Shown here piece after piece: positions 50,758-59,800 of a stretch of 64,000 bases of DNA (position 1 is its first letter; every line of letters begins with the position of its first letter). The DNA comes from Pseudomonas asiatica. GTDB taxonomy: Bacteria; Pseudomonadota; Gammaproteobacteria; Pseudomonadales; Pseudomonadaceae. The position numbers and the translations under genes are program-made. The notes beneath the pieces were generated by a model. The model ran no database searches and was not told where the DNA came from. It saw only the letters and a list, made by a program, of their open reading frames with translations. The stretch is from positions 5,420,501 to 5,484,500 of the forward strand of contig NZ_CP157874.1 of assembly GCF_040214835.1 (NCBI RefSeq), given 5' to 3'.

Positions 50758-51012
50758 TCAGGCCGCCAGCAGCGCGTCGAGCTTGCCGGCGCGCTCCAGG
50801 GCATAAAGGTCATCGCATCCACCGACGTGGGTGCTGCCGATCCAGATCTGCGGCACAGATGTACGGCCGGCCTTCTGGCTCATCTCGGCACGAACCTGTG
50901 GCTTGCCGTCGACCTTGATTTCCTCGAAGGCCACGCCCTTGCTCTCGAGCAGGTACTTGGCGCGCATGCAGTAGGGGCAGTAGTCGCTGGAATAGACGAT
51001 GACGGGCTTCAT
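50758..51012 (-). CDS. grxC: GrxC, glutaredoxin 3
   Basis: An 84-residue glutaredoxin with the active site CPYC at residues 12-15 in SSDYCPYCMRAKYLL, the cis-Pro segment TSVPQIWIG and the C-terminal GGCDDLYAL glutathione-binding motif. It reduces disulfides using glutathione in the cytoplasm. It begins one base before the rhodanese-like gene ends (gap of one base) and precedes secB. Confidence 0.97.
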   Translation of the reverse strand: MKPVIVYSSDYCPYCMRAKYLLESKGVAFEEIKVDGKPQVRAEMSQKAGRTSVPQIWIGSTHVGGCDDLYALERAGKLDALLAA

Positions 51013-51013
51013 A

Positions 51014-51427
51014 TCACTTCACCAGGGGCAGGTTATCGGCTTTCCAGCTGGAAACGCCACCGCTCAGTTTGGCGGCGTTGTAACCAGCCTTGAGCAGCTC
51101 GCGGCAGATGGTGCCGGACTGCTGGCCCATCGAGTCGACGACGATCAGGGTCTTCTCTTTGTGCTTGTCCAGCTCGCTCATGCGGTTGACCAGCTTGTCC
51201 TGCGGGATGTTCACCGCACCGACGATGTGACCGGCGGAGTATTCCTTGGTCGGGCGGATGTCGATGACCAGGGCTTTCTCGGCATTGACCAGGGCAGTCA
51301 GCTGGCCGTTGCTCAGGCTCTGGCCGCCGCGACGGATTTCGTTGACCAGCAGCGCGACCAGCAAAACAACGAAGATCGCCACCAGGATGTAGTGGTTTGT
51401 CGCAAATTGAATCAGGTTAGCAACCAT
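51014..51427 (-). CDS. Membrane-anchored rhodanese-like protein (YibN-type)
   Basis: A 137-residue protein with one N-terminal transmembrane helix (about residues 13-28) and a rhodanese-fold domain facing the cytoplasm (VIDIRPTKEYSAGHIVGAVNIPQ). The active-site loop reads VVDSMGQQSG, so the position of the usual catalytic cysteine is Asp98; sulfur transfer by the standard route is unlikely. The frame is open upstream, but ATG at 51427 places the helix normally. First gene of the rhodanese-grxC-secB operon, divergent from gpmI. Confidence 0.9.
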   Translation of the reverse strand: MVANLIQFATNHYILVAIFVVLLVALLVNEIRRGGQSLSNGQLTALVNAEKALVIDIRPTKEYSAGHIVGAVNIPQDKLVNRMSELDKHKEKTLIVVDSMGQQSGTICRELLKAGYNAAKLSGGVSSWKADNLPLVK

Positions 51428-51633
51428 CTGGGGTGTTCCACGCGATTGAAAATGCCGGCCAGTATACACAGCCCCCCAGTGCCACCAAAGCCCGACGGGC
51501 CGGCCGGAAAGGTACCTTCATGTTGCCGCATTGGCCACGCTGGTCAGGGAACAGGACGAATATTCGCCGCCGGTGGCGCATTTGCCCTAAAATGCGTGTC
51601 TTTATCATCTTTGAACAACCGTGAGTTTGATTG

Positions 51634-53169
51634 ATGACGAGTACGCCCAAACCCCTGGTCCTGATCATCCTGGATGGCTTCGGCCACAGCGAAAGCCCCG
51701 AATACAACGCCATCTACGCCGCCAACACACCGGTCTATGACCGCCTGCGCGCCAGCCAGCCGCATGGCCTCATTTCCGGCTCGGGCATGGATGTCGGCCT
51801 GCCGGACGGGCAGATGGGCAACTCCGAAGTCGGTCACATGAACCTCGGCGCCGGCCGCGTGGTGTACCAGGACTTCACCCGGGTGACCAAGGCCATCCGC
51901 GACGGCGAGTTCTTCGAGAACCCGGTTCTGACCGGCGCCGTGGACAAGGCAGCCAGTGCCGGCAAGGCCGTGCACATCCTCGGCCTGCTGTCCGACGGCG
52001 GCGTACACAGCCACCAGGACCACCTGGTAGCCATGGCCGAACTGGCCGCGCAGCGCGGTGCGGAAAAGATCTACCTGCACGCCTTCCTCGATGGCCGCGA
52101 CACGCCGCCACGCAGCGCACAGTCGTCCATCGAACTGCTCGACGCCGCCTTCGTCAAGCTGGGCAAGGGCCGCATCGCCAGCCTGATCGGCCGCTACTAC
52201 GCCATGGACCGCGACAACCGCTGGGACCGCGTCAGCGCCGCCTACAACCTGATCGTCGACAGCGCTGCCGAATACACCGCCGACACCGCCCTGGCCGGCC
52301 TGGAAGCGGCCTACGCCCGCGACGAGAGCGACGAGTTCGTCAAGGCCACGCGCATCGGTGAAGCAGTCAAGGTCGAAGACGGCGATGCGGTGATCTTCAT
52401 GAACTTCCGCGCCGACCGCGCCCGCGAACTGTCGCGCGTGTTCGTCGAAGCCGACTTCAACGAATTCCCGCGTGCCCGCCTGCCAAAACTGGCCGCCTAC
52501 ATCGGCCTGACTCAGTACTCGGCGAAAATCCCGGCCCCCGCCGCCTTCGCCCCGGCCAGCCTGAACAACGTGCTGGGCGAGTATCTGGCGAAGAACGGCA
52601 AGACCCAGCTGCGCATCGCCGAGACCGAGAAGTACGCCCACGTCACCTTCTTCTTCTCCGGCGGCCGCGAAGAGCCGTTCGAAGGCGAAGAGCGCATCCT
52701 GATCCCGTCGCCGAAGGTCGCCACGTACGACCTGCAGCCGGAAATGAGCGCACCGAAAGTTACCGACCGCATCGTCGAGGCCATCGAGCAGCAGCGTTAT
52801 GACGTGATCGTGGTCAACTACGCCAACGGCGACATGGTCGGCCATACCGGCGTGTTCGAAGCGGCGGTGAAAGCCGTCGAAGCCCTGGATGGCTGCGTCG
52901 GGCGCATCGTCGAGGCGCTGGACAAGGTCGGCGGCGAAGCGCTGATCACCGCCGACCACGGCAACGTCGAGCAGATGGAAGACGAGTGCACCGGCCAGGC
53001 GCACACCGCGCACACCACCGAGCCGGTGCCGTTCATCTATGTCGGCAAGCGCAACGTCAAGGTGCGTGACGGCGGCGTGCTGGCCGATGTGGCGCCGACC
53101 ATGCTGAAGCTGCTGGGGCTGGAAAAGCCGGTGGAAATGACTGGTACCTCGATCCTGGTCGACGCCTGA
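51634..53169 (+). CDS. gpmI: GpmI, cofactor-independent phosphoglycerate mutase
   Basis: A 511-residue two-metal phosphoglycerate mutase interconverting 3- and 2-phosphoglycerate. The metal site begins with [11 protein letters not shown]; the phosphoserine nucleophile is in [25 protein letters not shown] and [10 protein letters not shown] complete the site. ATG at 51634 is chosen over a TTG one codon upstream. It is divergent from the rhodanese-like gene and followed by a REP pair and a terminator. Confidence 0.98.
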   Translation: MTSTPKPLVLIILDGFGHSESPEYNAIYAANTPVYDRLRASQPHGLISGSGMDVGLPDGQMGNSEVGHMNLGAGRVVYQDFTRVTKAIRDGEFFENPVLTGAVDKAASAGKAVHILGLLSDGGVHSHQDHLVAMAELAAQRGAEKIYLHAFLDGRDTPPRSAQSSIELLDAAFVKLGKGRIASLIGRYYAMDRDNRWDRVSAAYNLIVDSAAEYTADTALAGLEAAYARDESDEFVKATRIGEAVKVEDGDAVIFMNFRADRARELSRVFVEADFNEFPRARLPKLAAYIGLTQYSAKIPAPAAFAPASLNNVLGEYLAKNGKTQLRIAETEKYAHVTFFFSGGREEPFEGEERILIPSPKVATYDLQPEMSAPKVTDRIVEAIEQQRYDVIVVNYANGDMVGHTGVFEAAVKAVEALDGCVGRIVEALDKVGGEALITADHGNVEQMEDECTGQAHTAHTTEPVPFIYVGKRNVKVRDGGVLADVAPTMLKLLGLEKPVEMTGTSILVDA

Positions 53170-53180
53170 TTCTGTATATT

Positions 53181-53287
53181 GGGGCCGCTCTGCGGCCCTT
53201 CGCGGGCATGCCCGCTCCCACAAAAGCAGGTTGTGCCGCTGATTCTGTGGGAGCGGGCGAGCCCGCGAAGGGCTGCACAGCAGCCCC
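53181..53287. repeat. Paired inverted REP element (GGGAGCGGG type)
   Basis: Arms cttcgcgggcatgcccgctc and complement framed by ggggccgctctgcggccc and gggctgcacagcagcccc hairpins. It follows gpmI. Confidence 0.9.
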
Positions 53288-53308
53288 AACAACACATGAA
53301 TTCCAGAC

Positions 53309-53345
53309 AAACGCCCCTCTGCACCCACAGCGAGGCGTTTTTTTT
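53309..53345 (+). terminator. Rho-independent terminator of gpmI
   Basis: An imperfect stem aaacgcccctc / gaggcgttt with a two-base bulge, followed by a run of eight T. It lies between gpmI and envC. Confidence 0.75.
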
Positions 53346-53399
53346 GCCCGCCCGCGCGGGCATACTAGGCCAGTCTCCATCCTTGGTACGCCAAACCCC

Positions 53400-54704
53400 A
53401 TGCTTCGCGCCCTGATCCTCCTAGCCCTGTCTTGCCTGCTCAGCCCGGCCTTTGCCGATGAGCGTGCGCAGACCCAGCAGCAACTGGACGCCACCCGCCA
53501 GGATATTGCCGAGCTCAAGAAGACGCTGGGCAAGCTCCAGGAAGAAAAGGCCGGTGTGCAAAAGGACCTCAAAGCCACCGAGACCGATATCGGCAACCTG
53601 GAAAAGCAGGTGGAGGCCCTGCAGCAAGAACTAAAAAAGACCGAGGGCGAGCTGGAGCGCCTTGATACCGAGAAAAAAAAACTCCAGAGCGCCCGCGTTG
53701 AACAACAGCGACTGATCGCCATCCAGGCCCGTTCGGCCTACCAGAATGGCCGCGAGGAATACCTCAAGCTGCTGCTCAACCAGCAGAACCCCGAGAAGTT
53801 CGCCCGCACCCTCACCTACTACGACTACCTGAGCAAGGCGCGCCTGGAGCAACTGCGCACCTTCAACGAGACCCTGCGCCAGCTGGCCAACGTCGAACAG
53901 GAAATCGCTACCCAGCAGCAACAGCTGCTGGCCCAGCGCGCCGACCTCGACAGCCGCCGCCAGGCCCTGGAAACCGAGCGCGGCAAGCGCCAGCAGGTGC
54001 TGGCCAAGCTCAACAGCGACATGAAGGACCGCGACCAGAAGCTGCAATCGCGCGAGCAGGATCAGGCCGATTTGTCCAAGGTACTCAAGACCATCGAGGA
54101 AACCCTCGCCCGCCAGGCCCGCGAGGCCGAAGAAGCGCGCAAGAAGGCCTTGCTGGCTCAGCAGGAAGCGGAAAAACGCCGCCAGCAGGAAGCCTTGGCC
54201 GCCGCTGCCGCCCGCGAACAGGCCCGCGAACCGGTGGAGCCACCGAAAAAGGCCCGCACCACCCTGGGCCCGCTGGTTTCCAGCGACGGCGCGAACTACG
54301 GCGGCGCATTTTCTGCCGCACGGGGAAAACTTCCCTGGCCAGTCAATGGTCGATTGCTGGCACGTTTCGGTGATGCCCGCGGCAGTGATGCCCGTGCCAA
54401 GTGGGACGGGGTGATGATCAGCGCCAACCCGGGCACCCAGGTCCGTGCCGTGCACGGCGGGCGCGTGGTGTTCGCCGACTGGTTGCGCGGTGCCGGGCTT
54501 CTGGTCATTCTCGACCATGGCAACGGTTACCTGAGCCTGTACGGCCATAACCAGAGCCTGCTCAAGAGCGCCGGTGATATCGTCAAGGCTGGCGAGGCCA
54601 TTTCCACCGTTGGCGACAGCGGCGGCCAGGACGCTGCCGGCTTGTACTTCGCCATCCGCCAGCAGGGCCGGCCTACCGACCCTTCGCAGTGGTGCCGGGG
54701 CTAG
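53400..54704 (+). CDS. envC: EnvC-type murein hydrolase activator (degenerate M23 domain)
   Basis: A 434-residue periplasmic protein. A signal peptide (about residues 1-19, cleaved after AFA) is followed by a coiled coil of about 250 residues rich in Gln, Glu and Lys, and a C-terminal LytM/M23 domain. The metal ligands of active LytM peptidases are not kept: the first His-Gly-x-Asp is replaced by KWDGV and the final HxH by LYF, although YGH survives. That fits an activator of amidases at the division septum, not a peptidase. It precedes ctpA as in related genomes. Confidence 0.92.
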   Translation: MLRALILLALSCLLSPAFADERAQTQQQLDATRQDIAELKKTLGKLQEEKAGVQKDLKATETDIGNLEKQVEALQQELKKTEGELERLDTEKKKLQSARVEQQRLIAIQARSAYQNGREEYLKLLLNQQNPEKFARTLTYYDYLSKARLEQLRTFNETLRQLANVEQEIATQQQQLLAQRADLDSRRQALETERGKRQQVLAKLNSDMKDRDQKLQSREQDQADLSKVLKTIEETLARQAREAEEARKKALLAQQEAEKRRQQEALAAAAAREQAREPVEPPKKARTTLGPLVSSDGANYGGAFSAARGKLPWPVNGRLLARFGDARGSDARAKWDGVMISANPGTQVRAVHGGRVVFADWLRGAGLLVILDHGNGYLSLYGHNQSLLKSAGDIVKAGEAISTVGDSGGQDAAGLYFAIRQQGRPTDPSQWCRG

Positions 54705-54782
54705 TCAAATTTCTACGGGGTAGCCCACGGGCTGCGCCGATGCTCCCCAGGGAGCGCTTACAGGATCAGGAGTTCGTTCGAC

Positions 54783-56099
54783 ATGCTGCACTCGCCTCGT
54801 CTCACCCAGCTGGCCCTGTCCATCGCCCTGGCGGTCGGCGCGCCCCTGGCCACTGCCGCGGAGCCGGCCAAGCCGGCCGCAGCACCGGCCACCGAGGTGA
54901 CCGCCAAGGCGCCACTGCCGCTTGAAGAGCTGCGCACCTTCGCCGAGGTCATGGACCGCATCAAGGCGGCCTATGTGGAGCCGGTGGATGACAAGACCCT
55001 GCTGGAAAATGCCATCAAGGGCATGCTCAGCAACCTCGACCCGCACTCGGCCTACCTCGGCCCAGAGGACTTCCAGGAACTGCAGGAAAGCACCAGCGGC
55101 GAGTTCGGCGGGCTGGGCATCGAAGTAGGCCAGGAAGACGGCTTCATCAAGGTGGTCTCGCCGATCGACGACACCCCGGCATCGCGTGCCGGCGTGCAGG
55201 CCGGCGACCTGATCGTCAAGATCAACGGCGCCCCGACCCGTGGCCAGACCATGACCGAAGCGGTCGACAAGATGCGTGGCAAGGTGGGCGAGAAAATCAC
55301 CCTGACCTTGGTGCGTGACGGCGGCACCCCCTTCGACGTGACCCTGGCCCGCGCGGTCATCCAGGTCAAGAGCGTGAAGAGCCAGCTGCTGGAGAACGAC
55401 TACGGCTACATCCGCATTACCCAGTTCCAGGTCAAGACCGGCGACGAAGTAGGCAAGGCCCTGGCCAAACTGCGCAAGGACAACGGCAAGAAGCTGCGCG
55501 GCGTGGTGCTGGACCTGCGCAACAACCCGGGCGGCGTGCTGCAGTCGGCGGTGGAAGTGGCCGACCACTTCCTGACCAAGGGCCTGATCGTCTACACCAA
55601 GGGCCGCATCGCCAACTCCGAGCTGCGCTTCTCGGCCGACCCGGCCGACGCCAGCGACGGCGTGCCACTGGTGGTGCTGATCAACGGCGGCAGTGCCTCG
55701 GCCTCGGAAATTGTCGCCGGCGCCCTGCAAGACCAGAAACGCGCCGTGCTGATGGGCACCGACAGCTTCGGCAAAGGCTCGGTGCAGACCGTGCTGCCAC
55801 TGGCCAACGACCGTGCCCTGAAGCTCACCACCGCGCTGTACTTCACCCCCAACGGCCGCTCGATCCAGGCCCAGGGCATCGTCCCCGACATCGAAGTGCG
55901 CCCGGCCAAGCTCACCGCCGAAGCCGACACCGACAACTTCAAGGAAGCCGACCTGCAGGGCCACCTGGGCAACGGCAACGGCGGTGCCGACCGCCCGACC
56001 GGCAGCGGCAAGCGCAAGGAGCGCCCGCAGGATGACGACTTCCAGCTGAGCCAGGCTCTGAGCCTGCTCAAAGGCCTGAACATCACCAAGGGCGACTGA
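54783..56099 (+). CDS. ctpA: CtpA, carboxy-terminal processing protease (S41)
   Basis: A 438-residue periplasmic serine protease. A signal peptide precedes a linker, then the PDZ domain around residues 100-185 (FGGLGIEVGQEDG, GVQAGDLIVKINGAPTRG), then the S41 core with LDLRNNPGGVL, GGSASASEIVAGALQD (catalytic Ser near 303) and DSFGKGSVQT (catalytic Lys near 334). In P. aeruginosa CtpA degrades peptidoglycan cross-link hydrolases. An AGGAG site precedes ATG. envC lies upstream and a YibQ-type gene 8 bases downstream. Confidence 0.96.
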   Translation: MLHSPRLTQLALSIALAVGAPLATAAEPAKPAAAPATEVTAKAPLPLEELRTFAEVMDRIKAAYVEPVDDKTLLENAIKGMLSNLDPHSAYLGPEDFQELQESTSGEFGGLGIEVGQEDGFIKVVSPIDDTPASRAGVQAGDLIVKINGAPTRGQTMTEAVDKMRGKVGEKITLTLVRDGGTPFDVTLARAVIQVKSVKSQLLENDYGYIRITQFQVKTGDEVGKALAKLRKDNGKKLRGVVLDLRNNPGGVLQSAVEVADHFLTKGLIVYTKGRIANSELRFSADPADASDGVPLVVLINGGSASASEIVAGALQDQKRAVLMGTDSFGKGSVQTVLPLANDRALKLTTALYFTPNGRSIQAQGIVPDIEVRPAKLTAEADTDNFKEADLQGHLGNGNGGADRPTGSGKRKERPQDDDFQLSQALSLLKGLNITKGD

Positions 56100-56107
56100 T
56101 CCACTCC

Positions 56108-56896
56108 ATGCGTTATCTGCTGTGTCTGCTGTTCTGCCTGATGGCAGGGGTCGCGCAAGCGGCGCCGGCCGGCAAGGCCTACATGAGCATCATCATCGAC
56201 GACCTCGGCCAGAGCAGCGAGCGCGACAGCCGCACCTTGGCCCTGCCCGGCCCGGTAACCCTGGCGATCATGCCGGACACTCCGCATGCCACCACGTTTG
56301 CCCGGCAGGCGCACAAGGCCGGCAAGACAGTTATCCTGCACATGCCCATGGACCCGGCCACCGGCCCTTACGCCTGGCACCCGGGCACGCCCCTGCCGGA
56401 GCTTGCCCACCGCCTGGACACCGCCCTGGCGCAGGTGCCTTACGCAGTCGGTATCAACAACCACATGGGCAGCCGCATGACCGCCCAACCCGAAGCGATG
56501 GCCATGCTGATGGCCGACCTGCAACGCCGACACCTGTTTTTTGTCGACAGCCGCACCAGCGCTGCCACGGTGGCTGCATTCCAGGCTCAGGCCCAGGGCC
56601 TGGCACAGGTATCCCGCGATGTCTTTCTGGACAACGTACGTACGGTCGAGGCCATCGGCAGCGAATTGCAGCTCGGGGTCGAACTGGCTCGCAAACAAGG
56701 CTCAGCCGTGCTGATCGGCCACCCTTATCCGCAAACCCTCGAAGTGCTCGAACGCGAACTGCCCCGACTGAAGCGCCAGGGCGTAGAGCTGATCGGCCTG
56801 GAACAGATGATTGCCGAGCGGGGCAATCAGACGATGCCCGCGCATGCCAAGCACCATCCCACCGCCCCCGTTGGCCGACTCAATGGAAAGGAATGA
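56108..56896 (+). CDS. Divergent polysaccharide deacetylase family protein (YibQ-type)
   Basis: A 262-residue periplasmic protein with a signal peptide ending at about residue 19 (VAQA). The NodB-like barrel is marked by IIIDDLGQS, a metal-binding-like stretch HMPMDP, and GINNHMGSRMT. Residues match the YibQ branch, whose substrate is not known, though its place after envC and ctpA points to cell-wall work. Its last 17 bases overlap the end of the convergent giant toxin gene. Confidence 0.92.
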   Translation: MRYLLCLLFCLMAGVAQAAPAGKAYMSIIIDDLGQSSERDSRTLALPGPVTLAIMPDTPHATTFARQAHKAGKTVILHMPMDPATGPYAWHPGTPLPELAHRLDTALAQVPYAVGINNHMGSRMTAQPEAMAMLMADLQRRHLFFVDSRTSAATVAAFQAQAQGLAQVSRDVFLDNVRTVEAIGSELQLGVELARKQGSAVLIGHPYPQTLEVLERELPRLKRQGVELIGLEQMIAERGNQTMPAHAKHHPTAPVGRLNGKE

Positions 56897-59800
56897 TTCC
56901 TCGGGCCTGTGCCAGAGTAAGGGCTCCCCTGTGCAATCGCTGTTTCGAGTCTGCAGCGGCCTTGCTACTCAAACGACGCTGGCTCCAGGTCTTGAGGTGA
57001 CCCACCGTGAAATCCTCTGCAAACGCATCTGGCGAGCTGAAATGAAAGTGCGCAGCCCAGAGGTTCCGCTTGCTCGGTAGACGAACGATCCGGTATTCGT
57101 CAAAAGCGCTGCCATCCTGCATGGTGCGCCGTTCCACATATTCGACCTGTATCAGGTGCTTTCCGTGGAGATACTGCAAACCTTCGGCCGACGGATACTT
57201 GGTGTCGGTATAGAGCCTGGTCATCTGAAATGTTTTATCCGCCTCCAACTTGTCCAGATCCACTTCCAGCGTCCTGATCAGCTTGTCGTTTCCTCCGGCA
57301 TCACGCACCACACTGAGTGCCTGATTCAGCTTTTCCAGATGCTGATCGAACAACTGCTTGAGCAACGCCCCTTTGATGTCGTGCTTGACATAGTCCTTGG
57401 CCTGCTCCCTGACTGCATCGCTCTCGTCCAGAAGCGCCTGTACCCACATGGGCAGGTCAGTTGGAGCAGCTTCGTCCGCCAATGAAGGGCGCTTGCTTTC
57501 ACGCTGTCGCCATTCCCCATCCACCAGGTCGAAGGTTGCCAGTACTTCTTCACTGAACGTCTCCCGCACTTCAACGATCTGGCTTTCGTCTATCGTCCTT
57601 TCCACCCCGATCATCAACTGCCCAGCAAGGTTGCGCACCACTCGCTGCTCTTCGGTAGACACCTTGTAGGGTCTGCGCTTTTGCGCGACCGTTCCACCCT
57701 CCTGCTCCGAGATCGCGGCAACCAGCCGCTGTCCTGCATCTTCCTTCAGTTGCTTTACATGGTTGCGATACCGCTCGAGCATCACGGGTTCGATCAGTTC
57801 GCCACCTTCACGGAGAATGCGGGCACTGTTGAGTAATGCGGCAGAGTACTCATCCCATGCCTCTTGCAGGATCACGATGCGGTCGTCTGCCGACAGATTG
57901 GCGAAGTCAAGCTCCCCATGAGTCTCTGCGGCATTGCGCAAGGCCATGCTGACCAGTTCGTCCCGGTAGCGGGCGACTGTCTGGAGGCCGCCGGGAGCAT
58001 TGAGGTGCAAGGCCAGGTCTGCCAGGTTCTGCACCTGATGGAAGCGCATCTGCACGGTCGAAAACGGTCTTTCGTCGATCAGATGCCCCACTGTGCGATG
58101 GTCACCAGGGGGGTTGGAAGGTATGACAAGCTCAACCGGCGACTCGGCCAGCAAATTGTCCAGGTGCACTCGTATGGCAAGCATGCGGTCCTGATACTCA
58201 GCCACATGCTCCAGCTTGATACGAAACGCAGCATATTGTTCGCCGACTTCAGCCAATGGCTTACCATCAATAGCCCGTTGCAGCGCGGCAAGTTGCGGAT
58301 AGTCCGTAAGGCTCCAGAGCTCGTTGTAAACGAAGACACAATCGCGAATCAGCTCTGTGCGAGCATTCTCTTCATGCTTGGCAACAGGCTTATCCAACCC
58401 ATCTTTTTGGCGTTGCCCGGCATATTTGGGTTCCGCCATCGTGATCAACAGCTTTAGCTGTTCGTCTTCCTTGCCAATGGCCTCTTCAAGCAGCGAAACG
58501 ATTTGCTCACGCTGCTGGGCGATACTTTCCCGCGCATCCATCGCTCGTTGTTCATACTGCGCGGTCAGTGACCGGAGAGCTGTCGTATCGGTACCTGCCG
58601 GGGCCGAATTCACATCCTCCTGCGCCTTTGCCTTCAACGCGTCCATTTTGACGAGGCTCTGGTGCAAAGCCATCATCTGCTGACTCGCTGCCTGAACCGT
58701 CGACTTCAACTTCGGGATTTCCGCATCCAACTGGACGACGCGGTCGTAAAGTTTCTTGAATCGGACCGATACCGAAGTTCTGGGGCTGGGAGCCCCTCCT
58801 GCAAGGCGCAATTTCGTATCCACCCGCCAAGCCCCGTCGACAAATGCCAACCAGGGCCCGTAACCGCCAGTCGCATCGACTACCCGAACTCCCTCAGCCA
58901 GCAACTCCACGCTATAGAGGTCACCAGCCATGGCCGCGTAGTAGTTCTTATCGATCTGGTACAGGCCTTCACCATCGCCCGCTGTCAAAGGCTTCAACCC
59001 ATTGACAGAGACGCTGGAGCGCATGGCTTGCAACCTTTGCCGCTGTTGCGCGGGCAGCCAGTTGAACCCATGCTGGCCGCGCCAGGAAAAGTCCAGCACC
59101 TGGCTGCCCAGTTCGCCCAGCGTGCCTTCCGGTTCTTCACGCGCCTCGATAGCTAGTTCGGCAAACGCGCCGTTTTGCCGGTCAGGTCCTTCGAACAGTG
59201 AAACATCAGGCAGCCGCCTTGTGGGCACTGTCTCCTGCTTCGGTTGATGGGCATGCAGCAGCGTCATCCCGAGGTTGAGCAAAAAGTCGGCCACTGCAGC
59301 AGACCGATCGAACTCACCACCCTGCTCCAACGCGGTCAAGTCGTTTTGCAGCGAAGCCAGAAACTGTACCAACCAGGCCACAGACGCGACCGGACCGCGT
59401 ATCGCCTGAGTCACCACATCGAACAACAGCCAGGCGCCTTCGCACAGGAGCTGCCAGCGGCTCTCGGCGTCAGATACCGATTCCAGCCCTGCCAGCTCGA
59501 CCAGCAGATCTCGATTGGCCTGGTAGATTTTCTCGTCAACCTTGTTGCGCCACAGCTTCAGGTCGAGCATCGCCGGCTCCGGCTTGGCCGGGAGCGTATA
59601 AGGGTCGATACCAATACTCACAATGTGCGGCTCGCTGAAACCACCCTCTGCATATACGTCGCGCGCGGTCGGGTCGATCCAGTCAAGAATGCTCTCTTGG
59701 AAGAGAGCCGACTCACGAATATGTGCAAGCAAGGCCTCAAGGCTTGCGTACTCGCGAACCGTGTCCTGTCGATATAGCGGGCGGTACACCAGAACCTTTG

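Noticed and set aside
54705..54782. Hairpin gctcccc-agggagc before ctpA considered as a riboswitch or terminator
   Set aside because: It is short, lacks a T-run and lies next to the ribosome-binding site. No known riboswitch pattern is visible.
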